Shown here: positions 14,103 through 25,257 of the stretch, one piece after another
Layout: every line of letters starts with the position of its first letter
Position numbering within the stretch: position 1 is the stretch's first letter
Assembly (NCBI RefSeq): GCF_036320965.1
Contig: NC_092248.1
Span: forward strand, 26,379,320-26,443,319
Source: Panulirus ornatus
Taxonomy: Eukaryota > Arthropoda > Malacostraca > Decapoda > Palinuridae
Reading direction: 5' to 3'
DNA length: 64,000 nt
Program-made: the position numbers and the translations under genes
Notes under the pieces: model-generated
Told to the model about the DNA's origin: nothing
Database searches by the model: none
What the model saw: only the letters and a program-made list of their open reading frames with translations

Positions 14103-16343
14103 ATGTCTGATCATTATCTTGTGGAGGCTAAGGTGAAGATTAGTATGGGTTTTCAGAAAAGAGGAGTGAATGTTGGGGTGAAGAAGGTGGTGAGAGTAAG
14201 TGAGCTTGGGAAGGAGACCTGTGTGGGGAAGTACCAGGAGAGACTGTGTACAGAATGGAAAAAGGTGAGAACAATGGAAGTAAGGGGAGTGGGGGAGGAA
14301 TGGGATGTATTTAGGGAATCAGTGATGGATTGCGCAAAAGATGCTTGTGGCATGAGAAGAGTGGGAGGTGGGCTGTTTAGAAAGGGTAGTGAGTGGTGGG
14401 ATGAAGAAGTAAGAGTATTAGTGAAAGAGAAGAGAGAGGCATTTGGACGATTTTTGCAGGGAAAAAATGAAATTGAGTGGGAGAAGTATAAAAGAAAGAG
14501 ACAGGAGGTCAAGAGAAAGGTGCAAGAGGTGAAAAAAAGGGCAAATGAGAGTTGGGGTGAGAGACTATCAGTAAATTTTAGGGAAAATAAAAAGATGTTC
14601 TGGAAGGAGGTAAATAGGGTGCGTAAGACAAGGGAGCAAATGGGAACTTCAGTGAAGGGCGTAAATGGGGAGGTGATAACAAGTAGCGGTGATGTGAGAA
14701 GGAGATGGAATGAGTATTTTGAAGGTTTGTTGAATGTGTCTGATGACAGAGTGGCAGATATAGGGTGTTTTGGTCGAGGTGGTGTGCAAAGGGAGAGGGT
14801 TAGGGAAAATGATTTGGTAAACAGAGAAGAGGTAGTAAAAGCTTTGCGGAAGATGAAAGCCGGCAAGGCAGCAGGTTTGGATGGTATTGCAGTGGAATTT
14901 ATTAAGAAAGGGGGTGACTGTATTGTTGACTGGTTGGTAAGGTTATTTAATGTATGTATGACTCATGGTGAGGTGCCTGAGGATTGGCGGAATGCGTGCA
15001 TAGTGCCATTGTACAAAGGCAAAGGGGATAAGAGTGAGTGCTCAAATTACAGAGGTATAAGTTTGTTGAGTATTCCTGGTAAATTATATGGGAGGGTATT
15101 GATTGAGAGGGTGAAGGCATGTACAGAGCATCAGATTGGGGAAGAGCAGTGTGGTTTCAGAAGTGGTAGAGGATGTGTGGATCAGGTGTTTGCTTTGAAG
15201 AATGTATGTGAGAAATACTTAGAAAAGCAAATGGATTTGTATGTAGCATTTATGGATCTGGAGAAGGCATATGATAGAGTTGATAGAGATGCTCTGTGGA
15301 AGGTATTAAGAATATATGGTGTGGGAGGCAAGTTGTTAGAAGCAGTGAAAAGTTTTTATCGAGGATGTAAGGCATGTGTACGTGTAGGAAGAGAGGAAAG
15401 TGATTGGTTCTCAGTGAATGTAGGTTTGCGGCAGGGGTGTGTGATGTCTCCATGGTTGTTTAATTTGTTTATGGATGGGGTTGTAAGGGAGGTAAATGCA
15501 AGAGTCCTGGAAAGAGGGGCAAGTATGAAGTCTGTTGGGGATGAGAGAGCTTGGGAAGTGAGTCAGTTGTTGTTCGCTGATGATACAGCGCTGGTGGCTG
15601 ATTCATGTGAGAAACTGCAGAAGCTGGTGACTGAGTTTGGTAAAGTGTGTGGAAGAAGAAAGTTGAGAGTAAATGTGAATAAGAGCAAGGTTATTAGGTA
15701 CAGTAGGGGTGAGGGTCAAGTCAATTGGGAGGTGAGTTTGAATGGAGAAAAACTGGAGGAAGTGAAGTGTTTTAGATATCTGGGAGTGGATCTGTCAGCG
15801 GATGGAACCATGGAAGCGGAAGTGGATCATAGGGTGGGGGAGGGGGCGAAAATTTTGGGAGCCTTGAAAAATGTGTGGAAGTCGAGAACACTATCTCGGA
15901 AAGCAAAAATGGGTATGTTTGAGGGAATAGTGGTTCCAACAATGTTGTATGGTTGCGAGGCGTGGGCTATGGATAGAGATGTGCGCAGGAGGATGGATGT
16001 GCTGGAAATGAGATGTTTGAGGACAATGTGTGGTGTGAGGTGGTTTGATCGAGTAAGTAACGTAAGGGTAAGAGAGATGTGTGGAAATAAAAAGAGCGTG
16101 GTTGAGAGAGCAGAAGAGGGTGTTTTGAAATGGTTTGGGCACATGGAGAGAATGAGTGAGGAGAGATTGACCAAGAGGATATATGTGTCGGAGGTGGAGG
16201 GAACGAGGAGAAGAGGGAGACCAAATTGGAGGTGGAAAGATGGAGTGAAAAAGATTTTGTGTGATCGGGGCCTGAACATGCAGGAGGGTGAAAGGAGGGC
16301 AAGAAATAGAGTGAATTGGAGTCATGTGGTATACAGGGGTTGA
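14103..16343 (+). CDS. LINE reverse transcriptase, open 746-codon frame
   Basis: This is the longest undamaged RT frame in the window. It starts at MSDHYLVEAKVK (end of the endonuclease fold), runs through a basic linker ([20 protein letters not shown]) and contains every RT motif: [66 protein letters not shown]. It ends GRPNWRWKDGV, NWSHVVYRG, TGA. The endonuclease is missing through 5' truncation, so the copy cannot be autonomous. The Met at 14103 is an internal codon of the parent element, not a natural start. Confidence 0.85.
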   Translation: MSDHYLVEAKVKISMGFQKRGVNVGVKKVVRVSELGKETCVGKYQERLCTEWKKVRTMEVRGVGEEWDVFRESVMDCAKDACGMRRVGGGLFRKGSEWWDEEVRVLVKEKREAFGRFLQGKNEIEWEKYKRKRQEVKRKVQEVKKRANESWGERLSVNFRENKKMFWKEVNRVRKTREQMGTSVKGVNGEVITSSGDVRRRWNEYFEGLLNVSDDRVADIGCFGRGGVQRERVRENDLVNREEVVKALRKMKAGKAAGLDGIAVEFIKKGGDCIVDWLVRLFNVCMTHGEVPEDWRNACIVPLYKGKGDKSECSNYRGISLLSIPGKLYGRVLIERVKACTEHQIGEEQCGFRSGRGCVDQVFALKNVCEKYLEKQMDLYVAFMDLEKAYDRVDRDALWKVLRIYGVGGKLLEAVKSFYRGCKACVRVGREESDWFSVNVGLRQGCVMSPWLFNLFMDGVVREVNARVLERGASMKSVGDERAWEVSQLLFADDTALVADSCEKLQKLVTEFGKVCGRRKLRVNVNKSKVIRYSRGEGQVNWEVSLNGEKLEEVKCFRYLGVDLSADGTMEAEVDHRVGEGAKILGALKNVWKSRTLSRKAKMGMFEGIVVPTMLYGCEAWAMDRDVRRRMDVLEMRCLRTMCGVRWFDRVSNVRVREMCGNKKSVVERAEEGVLKWFGHMERMSEERLTKRIYVSEVEGTRRRGRPNWRWKDGVKKILCDRGLNMQEGERRARNRVNWSHVVYRG

Positions 16344-16523
16344 CGTGCTGTCAGTGGATTGAAGCAAGGCATGTGAAGCGTCGGGGTAAACCATGGAAAG
16401 CTGTGTAGGTATGTATATTTGCGTGTGTGGACGTGTGTATGTACATGTGTATGGGGGGGGGGTTGGGCCATTTCTTTCGTCTGTTTCCTTGCGCTACCTC
16501 GCAAACGCGGGAGACAGCGACAA

Positions 16524-16525
16524 AG

Positions 16526-16562
<37 letters not shown>
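16524..16562 (+). repeat. LINE poly(A) tail
   Basis: An A run of more than 30 bases ends the LINE at CAAAGTATA. Confidence 0.9.
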
Positions 16563-16987
<425 letters not shown>

Positions 16988-16989
16988 TA

Positions 16990-18018
16990 TTTTTTATTTT
17001 TATTTTGCTTTGTCGCTGTCTACCGCGTTAGCAAGGTAGCGCAAGGAAACAGACGAAAGGAATGGCCCAACCCATCCCCATACACATGCATATACATACA
17101 CGTCCACACACGCAAATATACATACCTATACATCTCAATGTACACATATGTATATACACACACAGACATATACATATATACACATGTACACAATTCAAAC
17201 TGTCTGCCTTTATTTATTCCCATCGCCACCTCGCCACACATGGAATACCATCCCCCTCCCCCCTCATGTGTGCGAGGTAGCGCTAGGAAAAGACAACAAA
17301 GGCCATATTCGTTCACACTCTCTAGCTGTCATGTAATAATGCCCGAAACCATAGCTCCCTTTCCACATCCAGGCCCCACAGAACTTTCCATGGTTTACCC
17401 CAGACGCTTCACATTCCCCGATTCAATCCATTGACAGCACATCGACCCCGGTATACCACATCGATCCAATTCACTCTATTCCTTGCCCGCCTTTCACCCT
17501 CCTGCATGTTCAGGCCCCGATCACTCAAAATCTTTTTCACTCCATTTTTCCACCTCCAATTTGGTCTCCCACTTCTCCTCGTTCCCTCCACCTCCGACAC
17601 ATATATCCTCTTGGTCAATCTTTCCTCACTCATTCTCTCCATGTACCCAAACCACCTCAAAACACCCTCTTCTGCTCTCTCAACCACGCTATTTTTATTT
17701 CCACACATCTCCCCTACCCTTACATCACTTACTCGATCAAACCACCTCACACCACATATTGTCCTCAAACATCTCATTTCCAGCACATCCACCCTCCTGC
17801 GCACAACTCTATCCATAGCCCACGCCTCGCAACCACACAACACTGCTGGAACCACTATTCCTTCAAACATACCCACCTTTGCTCTCCGAGATAACGTTCT
17901 CGACTTCCACACATTCCTCAAGGCTCCCAGAATTTTCACCCCCTCTCCCACCGTATGATTTACTTCCGCTTCCATGGTTCCATCCGCTGCCAGATCCACT
18001 CCCAGATATCTAAAACAC
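16990..18018 (-). mobile_element. RTE-like LINE 3' fragment, long-UTR subfamily
   Basis: A 5'-truncated copy whose homology ends abruptly at 18018 (CCAGATATCTAAAACAC). Its 3' UTR (about 17000-17408) is longer than in the neighbours: it has an extra block with TCTGCCTTTATTTATTCCC, CACCTCGCCACACATGGAAT and a second GCGAGGTAGCGC-type motif at 17271-17285. Confidence 0.88.
17409..18015 (-). pseudogene. LINE RT C-terminal fragment (about 200 residues)
   Basis: Begins CFRYLGVDLAADGTMEAEVN and runs through AWAMDRVVRRRVDVLEM, GRPNWRWKNGVKK and NWIDVVYRG. Where the short-UTR subfamily has TGA right after VYRG, this copy has CGA and reads on for 13 residues ([11 protein letters not shown] end) before stopping. 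Palm and ADD motifs are absent through truncation. Confidence 0.85.
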
Positions 18019-18476
18019 AATCTTTTATCTATTATACTTAAACTCTGTTTCCTGCATCAGAGAGGTAGCGCCAGGAAACATACGTACATCTGAGTCGATA
18101 GGAAATTGTTGTGTCTTAGGTGTGACCGTAATAGCTGGCTTCCCACCGCAGTCCCGAGTTCCACAAAGTAACCTACATCACATCCTGGGCAGCAGAGGAG
18201 TATAATGAGGAAGAACATTGCATCAGAAGCCTAAGGGAAATGTAATGCGTGAGGACATATCGAGCTTGTCTTCAGTACCCACTATAGTCTTATTTGGTAA
18301 AAGAATTTTGATTACCGAAAGCTGATGAAACAGTAACATTTGTGATAATAACTAACCAGGAAGATGTCGAGCACATTGGCTGTACAATGGCTGTTGATTA
18401 GCAGGTTAGCTGCACACCTGATTGGTTTGTACATAGATTGCAGATTGGTCTGCCAATCGGCAAACCAATCTGCAAG
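18019..18476. other. unassigned intron DNA
   Basis: No gene recognised. A short GAGAGGTAGCGCCAGGAAAC motif at about 18060-18080 resembles the hairpin core of the neighbouring LINE UTRs. Confidence 0.45.
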
Positions 18477-20813
18477 TTTGTAGTATGTTAGCTGTTTGTA
18501 GTATGTTAGCTGTTTGTAGTATGCTGCTGTTTGTAGTATGTTAGCTGTTTGTAGTATGCTGCTGTTTGTAGTATGTTAGCTGTTTGTAGTATGCTGCTGT
18601 TTGTAGTATGTTAGCTGTTTGTAGTATGCTGCTGTTTGTAGTATGTTAGCTGTTTGTAGTATGCTGCTGTTTGTAGTATGTTAGCTGTTTGTAGTATGCT
18701 GCTGTTTGTAGTATGTTAGCTGTTTGTAGTATGCTGCTGTTTGTAGTATGTTAGCTGTTTGTAGTATGTTAGCTGTTTGTAGTATGTTAGCTGTTTGTAG
18801 TATGTTAGCTGTTTGTAGTATGCTGCTGTTTGTAGTATGTTAGCTGTTTGTAGTATGCTGCTGTTTGTAGTATGTTAGCTGTTTGTAGTATGTTAGCTGT
18901 TTGTAGTATGTTAGCTGTTTGTAGTATGCTGCTGTTTGTAGTATGTTAGCTGTTTGTAGTATGTTAGCTGTTTGTAGTACGCTGCTGTTTGTAGTATGGT
19001 AGCTGTTTGTGGTATGTTGCTGTTTGTAGTATGCTGCTGTTTGTAGTATGTTAGCTGTTTGTAGTATGCTGCTGTTTGTAGTATCCTGCTGTTTGTAGTA
19101 TGCTGCTGTTTGTAGTATGCTGCTGTTTGTAGTATGCTGCTGTTTGTAGTATGTTAGCTGTTTGTAGTATGCTGCTGTTTGTAGTATGTTAGCTGTTTGT
19201 AGTATGCTGCTGTTTGTAGTATGTTAGCTGTTTGTAGTATGCTGCTGTTTGTAGTCTGTTAGCTGTTTGGAGTATGTTAGCTGTTTGTAGTATGTTAGCT
19301 GTTTGTAGTATGTTAGCTGTTTGTAGTATGTTAGCTGTTTGTAGTATGTTGCTGTTTGTAGTATGCTGCTGTTTGTAGTATGTTAGCTGTTTGTAGTATG
19401 CTGCTGTTTGTAGTATGCTGCTGTTTGTAGTATGCTGCTGTTTGTAGTATGCTGCTGTTTGTAGTACGCTGCTGTTTGTAGTATGCTGCTGTTTGTAGTA
19501 TGTTAGCTGTTTGTAGTATGCTGCTGTTTGTAGTATGTTAGCTGTTTGTAGTATGCTGCTGTTTGTAGTATGTTAGCTGTTTGTAGTATGCTGCTGTTTG
19601 TAGTATGTTAGCTGTTTGTAGTATGCTGCTGTTTGTAGTATGCTGCTGTTTGTAGTATGCTGCTGTTTGTAGTATGCTGCTGTTTGTAGTATGTTAGCTG
19701 TTTGTAGTATGCTGCTGTTTGTAGTATGTTAGCTGTTTGTAGTATGCTGCTGTTTGTAGTATGTTAGCTGTTTGTAGTATGTTGCTGTTTGTAGTATGTT
19801 AGCTGTTTGTAGTATGCTGCTGTTTGTAGTATGCTGCTGTTTGTAGTATGCTGCTGTTTGTAGTATGTTAGCTGTTTGTAGTATGCTGCTGTTTGTAGTA
19901 TCTTAGCTGTTTGTAGTATGCTGCTGTTTGTAGTATGTTAGCTGTTTGTAATATGCTGCTGTTTGTAGTATGTTAGCTGTTTGTAGTATGCTGCTGTTTG
20001 TAGTATGTTAGCTGTTTGTAGTATGCTGCTGTTTGTAGTATGTTAGCTGTTTGTAGTATGCTGCTGTTTGTAGTATGTTAGCTGTTTGTAGTATGCTGCT
20101 GTTTGTAGTATGCTGCTGTTTGTAGTATGTTAGCTGTTTGTAGTATGCTGCTGTTTGTAGTATGTTAGCTGTTTGTAGTATGCTGCTGTTTGTAGTATGC
20201 TGCTGTTTGTAGTATGCTGCTGTTTGTAGTACGCTGCTGTTTGTAGTATGTTAGCTGTTTGTAGTATGCTGCTGTTTGTAGTATGTTAGCTGTTTGTAGT
20301 ACGCTGCTGTTTGTAGTATGCTGCTGTTTGTAGTATGCTGCTGTTTGTAGTATGCTGCTGTTTGTAGTACGCTGCTGTTTGAAGTATGTTAGCTGTTTGT
20401 AGTATGTTGCTGTTTGTAGTATGCTGCTGTTTGTAGTATGTTAGCTGTTTGTAGTATGCTGCTGTTTGTAGTATGTTAGCTGTTTGTAGTATGCTGCTGT
20501 TTGTAGTATGCTGCTGTTTGTAGTATGTTAGCTGTTTGTAGTATGCTGCTGTTTGTGGTATGTTAGCTGTTTGTAGTATGTTAGCTGTTTGTAGTATGCT
20601 GCTGTTTGTAGTATGCTGCTGTTTGTAGTATGCTGCTGTTTGTAGTATGCTGCTGTTTGTAGTATGTTAGCTGTTTGTAGTATGCTGCTGTTTGTAGTAT
20701 CCTGCTGTTTGTAGTATGTTGCTGTTTGTAGTATGCTGCTGTTTGTAGTATGTTAGCTGTTTGTAGTATGCTGCTGTTTGTAGTATGCTGCTGTTTGTAG
20801 TATGCTGCTGTTT
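18477..20813. repeat. 17/18-bp minisatellite, roughly 130 units, often alternating
   Basis: Two unit types, TGTTTGTAGTATGTTAGC (18 bp) and TGTTTGTAGTATGCTGC (17 bp), are interspersed and frequently alternate as a 35-bp compound unit. There are a few single-base variants (TACGC, GGAGT, TATCC). Confidence 0.96.
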
Positions 20814-20827
20814 GGTTGGTTTACTAG

Positions 20828-21041
<214 letters not shown>

Positions 21042-21169
21042 CATGCTTACGGTCATCCTTGCTAATAGTGGTTAACTTCAATTCAGTTTCAATACTTTAT
21101 TCCTTGACAAAGGAACGGGATTCCGGTGCTGTTGCTAGGTACAATAATTCCCAGAAGTATCTGGCAACT

Positions 21170-21330
21170 TGACTGACCATGATGCACGCACGGGTCACTC
21201 ACTGTCAGTTCAAATCCTCAGCATAGCAGTCACTCCACAACCAATCGCAGCTCTTGTTCCTCCTCCTCTCAGAGCTGATCGATAAATGGGTACCTGGCTT
21301 GTCTGTGTGTGTGTGTGTGTGTGTGTGTGA
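21170..21330 (+). mobile_element. tRNA-derived SINE, sense copy, (GT)n tail
   Basis: A B-box-like AGTTCAAATCC at about 21208 is followed by a body ending AGAGCTGATCGATAAATGGG, TACCTGGC and a (GT)n tail. The body matches the inverted copy that follows. Confidence 0.55.
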
Positions 21331-21379
21331 TTACATATCTGCGATTACTCTTTGTGTGTTATTCGTGATGCTCCGTCTC

Positions 21380-21570
21380 TTAACCTTGGAATACACACAC
21401 ACACACACACACACCAGCCGAAGACAGGTACTCATTTATCGACTAGCTCTAAGGGGAAGATAAACAGCTGGAATTAACTGTAGGCCGACTGTCTCTCCTC
21501 GGATTTGAACCCAAAGGGGCCCATGGATGAATCATAGTCAGCGAAGTTAACCTCTGAACCACGGAAGCCT
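21380..21570 (-). mobile_element. tRNA-derived SINE, inverted copy, (GT)n tail
   Basis: On the minus strand: GGCTTCCGTGGTTCAGAGG, TTAAC (A box TGGTTCAGAGG), then GGGTTCAAATCCGAGG (B box at 21501-21511), a body with AGAGCTAGTCGATAAATGAG and TACCTG, and a (GT)n tail. The putative acceptor arm does not pair, so this is a SINE, not a tRNA gene. Confidence 0.65.
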
Positions 21571-21574
21571 CTGT

Positions 21575-22463
21575 ATGTGTGTGTGTTTTGCTCATGTTTT
21601 TCTATCATTTCTAAAGGTATGGAAAATATTCTTTTCTGAAAGGGTAATTACATGAAAATGGAGAGGATATTAAATATAAAAAGTGTCTGTAAAGATGCTA
21701 ATACGTGAAGTAAAACTGTAGTGATGTAACATTTCTTAACAGTAATTCATCTGATATCTTTATGAATGAGAAAGATAATGTAGGGAGCACAGATTGCTAA
21801 AGCATTCTCAGGTATGCCAGCAAAAGGTGTAGTAATAATTGTTAGAAAGACGAAGAAAAGAAAATGTAAGGATAGCTAAATATTTTCTTGAACAAGGCTC
21901 CAATCTGCTATTTTGGATTTTTCATGTTTCGAAGAAATGAAAAACATCTTAAAGTTTTATAATGATGATTAATCTATTTCTTTACAAGAGACGCTTTTTA
22001 CAGTACATGGTAAAGATTTTTCACTACTAACGGCTTTTAGATTTGGAAGAATTTTCATCCAAATTTTTGATATCACAACTGAGCAAGGCTTTCCCTTCGC
22101 ACATAAGAATTACATTTCACTACTCCATGAGAGAAGCCTCAGATCGTGCAATTTCCTTGTAAACTGGTAGAGTTAAAGTGGTGGTGCCTCTTGTCTGACG
22201 TGGACCGTATATTGTCTCTCACTGGAGAGTTGGTCTTACATAAAGCCTGAGTTTTTCGTGTTTTGTTCCACTTTCTTCCCAGACAACGCCAAGACAAGCT
22301 GAAGATTCATAGATTTTTCAAACGGAGCGAGCGTTCTCTTGCTTCTGCTGGTAAATGTCTTCTGGCAGTTTATTCAATCTTCAAAACTTTGATACGTCCG
22401 GTGTACTTACATATACTTAGGTGACTCTCAATCATGTATAGTCCAAATTCAGTATGTGATATC
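21575..22463. other. unassigned intron DNA
   Basis: AT-rich, with no element or exon recognised. Confidence 0.5.
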
Positions 22464-22666
22464 TATGAAATCATCACTCAGACCTCCACACATATGAAAT
22501 CATCACTCAGACCTCCACACATATGAAATCATCACTCAGACCTCCACACATATGAAATCATCACTCAGACCTCCACACATATGAAGTCATCACTCAGACC
22601 TCCACACATATGAAATCATCACTCAGACCTCCACACATATGAAATCATCACTCAGACCTCCACACA
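22464..22666. repeat. 29-bp tandem repeat, 7 copies
   Basis: The unit is TATGAAATCATCACTCAGAC plus CTCCACACA, with one AAGTC variant. Confidence 0.95.
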
Positions 22667-23368
22667 GTTGTTATTTTCCAAAAAACGTTCATCCCAAAAT
22701 GCCACCCCTTCCTTCATCTTTACTTCGCCGTCAGCTGAATAATTCTACATTCTCTTTATATTTTTCATATCTAACATCACACATTCGTCGTCAAGTTCTA
22801 TAATGAATAATAACCGTGAAAAGCCTTTGGCATTCCTTCACATACAACTATTGCTACAATCACCAATGATAATGGGATTGAAGGTGAACCTTAGTGCTAT
22901 CCAAAATAAGCTTGAACCATTCATCATCTCACTGCTGCTCTGAACCATTGCTGTCAAGGTTCTCAAAGATTTTCTAGAATTCTCTCAACTAACAATAATA
23001 AACTGTTTCTCAAGGAACACGGTCAAACACCTTCTCCAGATAAGCAAAGTTGCGTCATAAATTCTTGTTTCTTTCCCAAACTTTTCTTCCTTTATCAGAT
23101 CAAGAATGTTGCGCCTGTTGTTTCTTTCGTGGCATGATCACAAACTGCAATATCATCTATCTTCATTTGACCTATCTCCCCTTCCTCCATCTTTTCAAAT
23201 ATTTTTGCCACATGTTCAACCACGCCTCTCTCTCATCCTCTGACATGTCTCTCTCCACACTCCTCGTAACAATTATCATTCCCAGTCTATACCATCGTGT
23301 TTCTCCTACTGACTCAGTTATCATCCCAACAAACTACATGGTTGTCTTGATTTCATCTGCCTGACGAG

Positions 23369-23370
<2 letters not shown>
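22667..23370. other. unassigned intron DNA
   Basis: Pyrimidine-leaning sequence without a recognised element. Confidence 0.45.
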
Positions 23371-23458
<88 letters not shown>

Positions 23459-23459
23459 A

Positions 23460-23515
<56 letters not shown>
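23371..23515. repeat. (CT)n followed by (CA)n
   Basis: A CT run (23371-23447) then a CA run (23448-23515), directly abutting the PLE terminus. Confidence 0.97.
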
Positions 23516-23521
<6 letters not shown>

Positions 23522-23556
23522 TCCTATGAGCCTAAGGGGAAAATGAAACACGATAA

Positions 23557-23602
23557 GTTCCCAAGTGCACTTTCGTGTGATAATCACATCATCAGGGGAG
23601 AC
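23557..23602 (-). ncRNA. hammerhead-ribozyme-like motif in PLE terminus, intact core
   Basis: On the minus strand: GUCUCCC, CUGAUGA, UGUGAUUAUCACA, CGAAA, GUGCACUU, GGGAAC. The two invariant core boxes are present. GUG...CAC can form stem II, with one extra U beside the CUGAUGA box. Stem III would be two base pairs closed by the self-complementary loop UGCA. GGGA pairs with UCCC for stem I. Predicted cleavage follows CUU, between 23563 and 23562. Hammerheads with very short stem III are known in PLEs (established); activity here is inference. Confidence 0.65.
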
Positions 23603-23699
23603 AAAAGAGAGAAATATAAGTCAGATGATATACATCAAAGAGACGAAGCTAGGACGCCATTTGGTAAACATGTGATTGTTCAAAACATACAACGAGCGT

Positions 23700-24225
23700 T
23701 CATAAACTTATAATTTTACAAATTTTATCAACAATAAAGTTATGTAAAATGTATATACCATCACTAATATTAAGATTATAATTCTTTGTGTATTTGATAA
23801 TAAAAGATTCAATGATATTTCTCTTGGTAATGCAGTTGGAGTTAATAACTGTGATGGCGTTGCTCCAGTCAATACTCCTGTCAATAGTTTTTAACGTGAT
23901 TATACAAGGCATTTGATTCTTGTCCCATTCTTATACTATGTTTATGTTGCTTAAGTCTAACAGAAAGATCCTTACCAGTCTGACCAACATAAAATTTATC
24001 ACAGTTTCCACAAGGCACTTTATAGATGCATCCAAGAGAATTTTCTGGTGAATTCCTGATTAAGATATTTTTTATAGTATTATTGCTGCTAAAGGCAACA
24101 TGTACATTAAAGGATTTAAGCAACATGGGAAGCAAAGTGAAATCATTATTAAAAGGGAGAACTAAAAGATTCTTGGTGTCAATGGGAGGTTTGGGCTCAA
24201 CTCTATAAAATGATTCCTTTGCCAA
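23700..24225 (-). pseudogene. PLE GIY-YIG endonuclease domain, frameshifted
   Basis: MAKESFYRVEPKPPIDTKN leads to GCIYKVPCGNCDKFYVGQTG and KDLSVRLKQHKHSIR, i.e. the GIY and YVG elements plus the conserved Arg of GIY-YIG nucleases with a Cys pair between them, as in PLE proteins. After NALYNHVKNY an extra T creates a stop. The next frame continues with DRSIDWSNAITVINSNCITK and RNIIESFIIKYTKNYNLNIS, the usual C-terminus. Confidence 0.87.
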
Positions 24226-24364
24226 CTTAAGGGATTTGTCAGTGAAAGATCTAGGGTATTATAACTTAGATCCAATAGAATATATCTTCTCAAACTCATC
24301 ATCAATAAACTCTGCACTGGAAATACGTAATGCCATGAGGAACATAGATTGAAATGATGATAAT

Positions 24365-24984
24365 TTAACTCTGCATGTTGAGATGAGTAATAATGGATAT
24401 ATGAGCATATATGGGTTTTCTGTATATGCTAAACTTAAACTTGTTTCCTTGTCTATGGATCATGCAATCTAGAAATAGTAACATACCATTATTTTCATTT
24501 TCTACAGTAAATTTGATGGAAGGTACTAAATTGTTAAGTAAGGGGAGAAATATTTGTAAATTTTCATTTGTTGGCCAAACACAAAGAACTTCATCTACAT
24601 ACCTAAACCAAATTGCATTAGAAGGTAAGATATCCTTTAGTAATTTTGTTTCAAAAAATTCCATATAAAGATTACTTAGTACAGGTGAAAGAGGATTATC
24701 CATTGCCATACCAAATTTTTGAGCATAAAATCTCCATTAAATTGAAATACACTGTCTTTCATACACAATTTTATCAGTTCAGTGAAATTAGACTTTGAAA
24801 CAGGTAAATGAATATCGTCCAAGACATCAAATAAATATCCTAAAAGGTCATCAACTGGAACTTTAGAGAAAAGTGAGGAAACATCAAAGCTAACGAGTTT
24901 GAAATCAAAATTAACATTGATATTGTTTAGCTTGTTGACTAAATCTACATTGTTCATGATATTAGAATTTGATACTTTACCCAC
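24365..24984 (-). pseudogene. PLE reverse transcriptase fragment, frameshifted, YVDE
   Basis: Two overlapping frames. The first gives FKLVSFDVSSLFSKVPVDD (palm strand with Asp), the second MAMDNPLSPVLSNLYMEFFE and WFRYVDEVLCVW. Relative to the expected GDFYAQKFGMAMDN a T is missing, causing the shift near 24715. The catalytic box reads YVDE where active reverse transcriptases have YVDD or similar, so this copy looks dead twice over. RT of PLEs is related to telomerase reverse transcriptase (established). Confidence 0.85.
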
Positions 24985-24991
24985 TAAAGGG

Positions 24992-25257
24992 CTCTATTCC
25001 TTGCACGCCTTTCACCCTCCTGTATGTTCAGGCCCTGATCACTCAGAATCTTTTTCACTCCATCTTTCCACCTCCAATTTGGTCTCCCACTTCTCCTCGT
25101 TCCCTCCACCTCTGACTCATATATTCTCTTGGTCAATCTTTCCTCACTCATTCTCTCCATGTGACCTAACCATTTCAAAACACCCTCTTCTGCTCTCTCA
25201 ACCACACTCTTTTTATTACCACACATCTCTCTTACCCTATTATTACTTACTCGATCA
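24992..25257 (-). mobile_element. RTE-like LINE C-terminal scrap
   Basis: Encodes [39 protein letters not shown], ending at NRA. It abuts the PLE on one side and another LINE piece on the other. Confidence 0.85.

Larger units (their letters stand above)
14086..16562 (+). mobile_element. RTE-like LINE, 5' truncated, with intact RT frame
   Basis: Homology to the full element begins at GAGGTGCAACTGGAGG, near the end of the endonuclease domain. It continues through the RT, stop and short 3' UTR (16344-16527) to an A run. The element lies tail to tail with the next short element. Confidence 0.9.
23521..24990 (-). mobile_element. Penelope-like retroelement, 5' truncated
   Basis: In minus-strand order: an RT fragment, a GIY-YIG endonuclease, then a terminal region with a hammerhead-like motif (23557-23602). 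This gene order and the ribozyme-bearing terminus are characteristic of PLEs. Frameshifts break the ORF near 24715 and 23905. The 5' end is cut at about 24990, where a LINE piece begins. Confidence 0.9.

Noticed and set aside
14153..14866. Long antisense ORFs opposite LINE coding regions (Pro/Ser/His-rich)
   Set aside because: They recur wherever the LINE occurs and mirror the RT codons; there is no independent conservation signal.
21490..21570. tRNA gene on the minus strand
   Set aside because: A and B boxes are good, but the acceptor arms do not pair and a SINE body with a GT tail follows.
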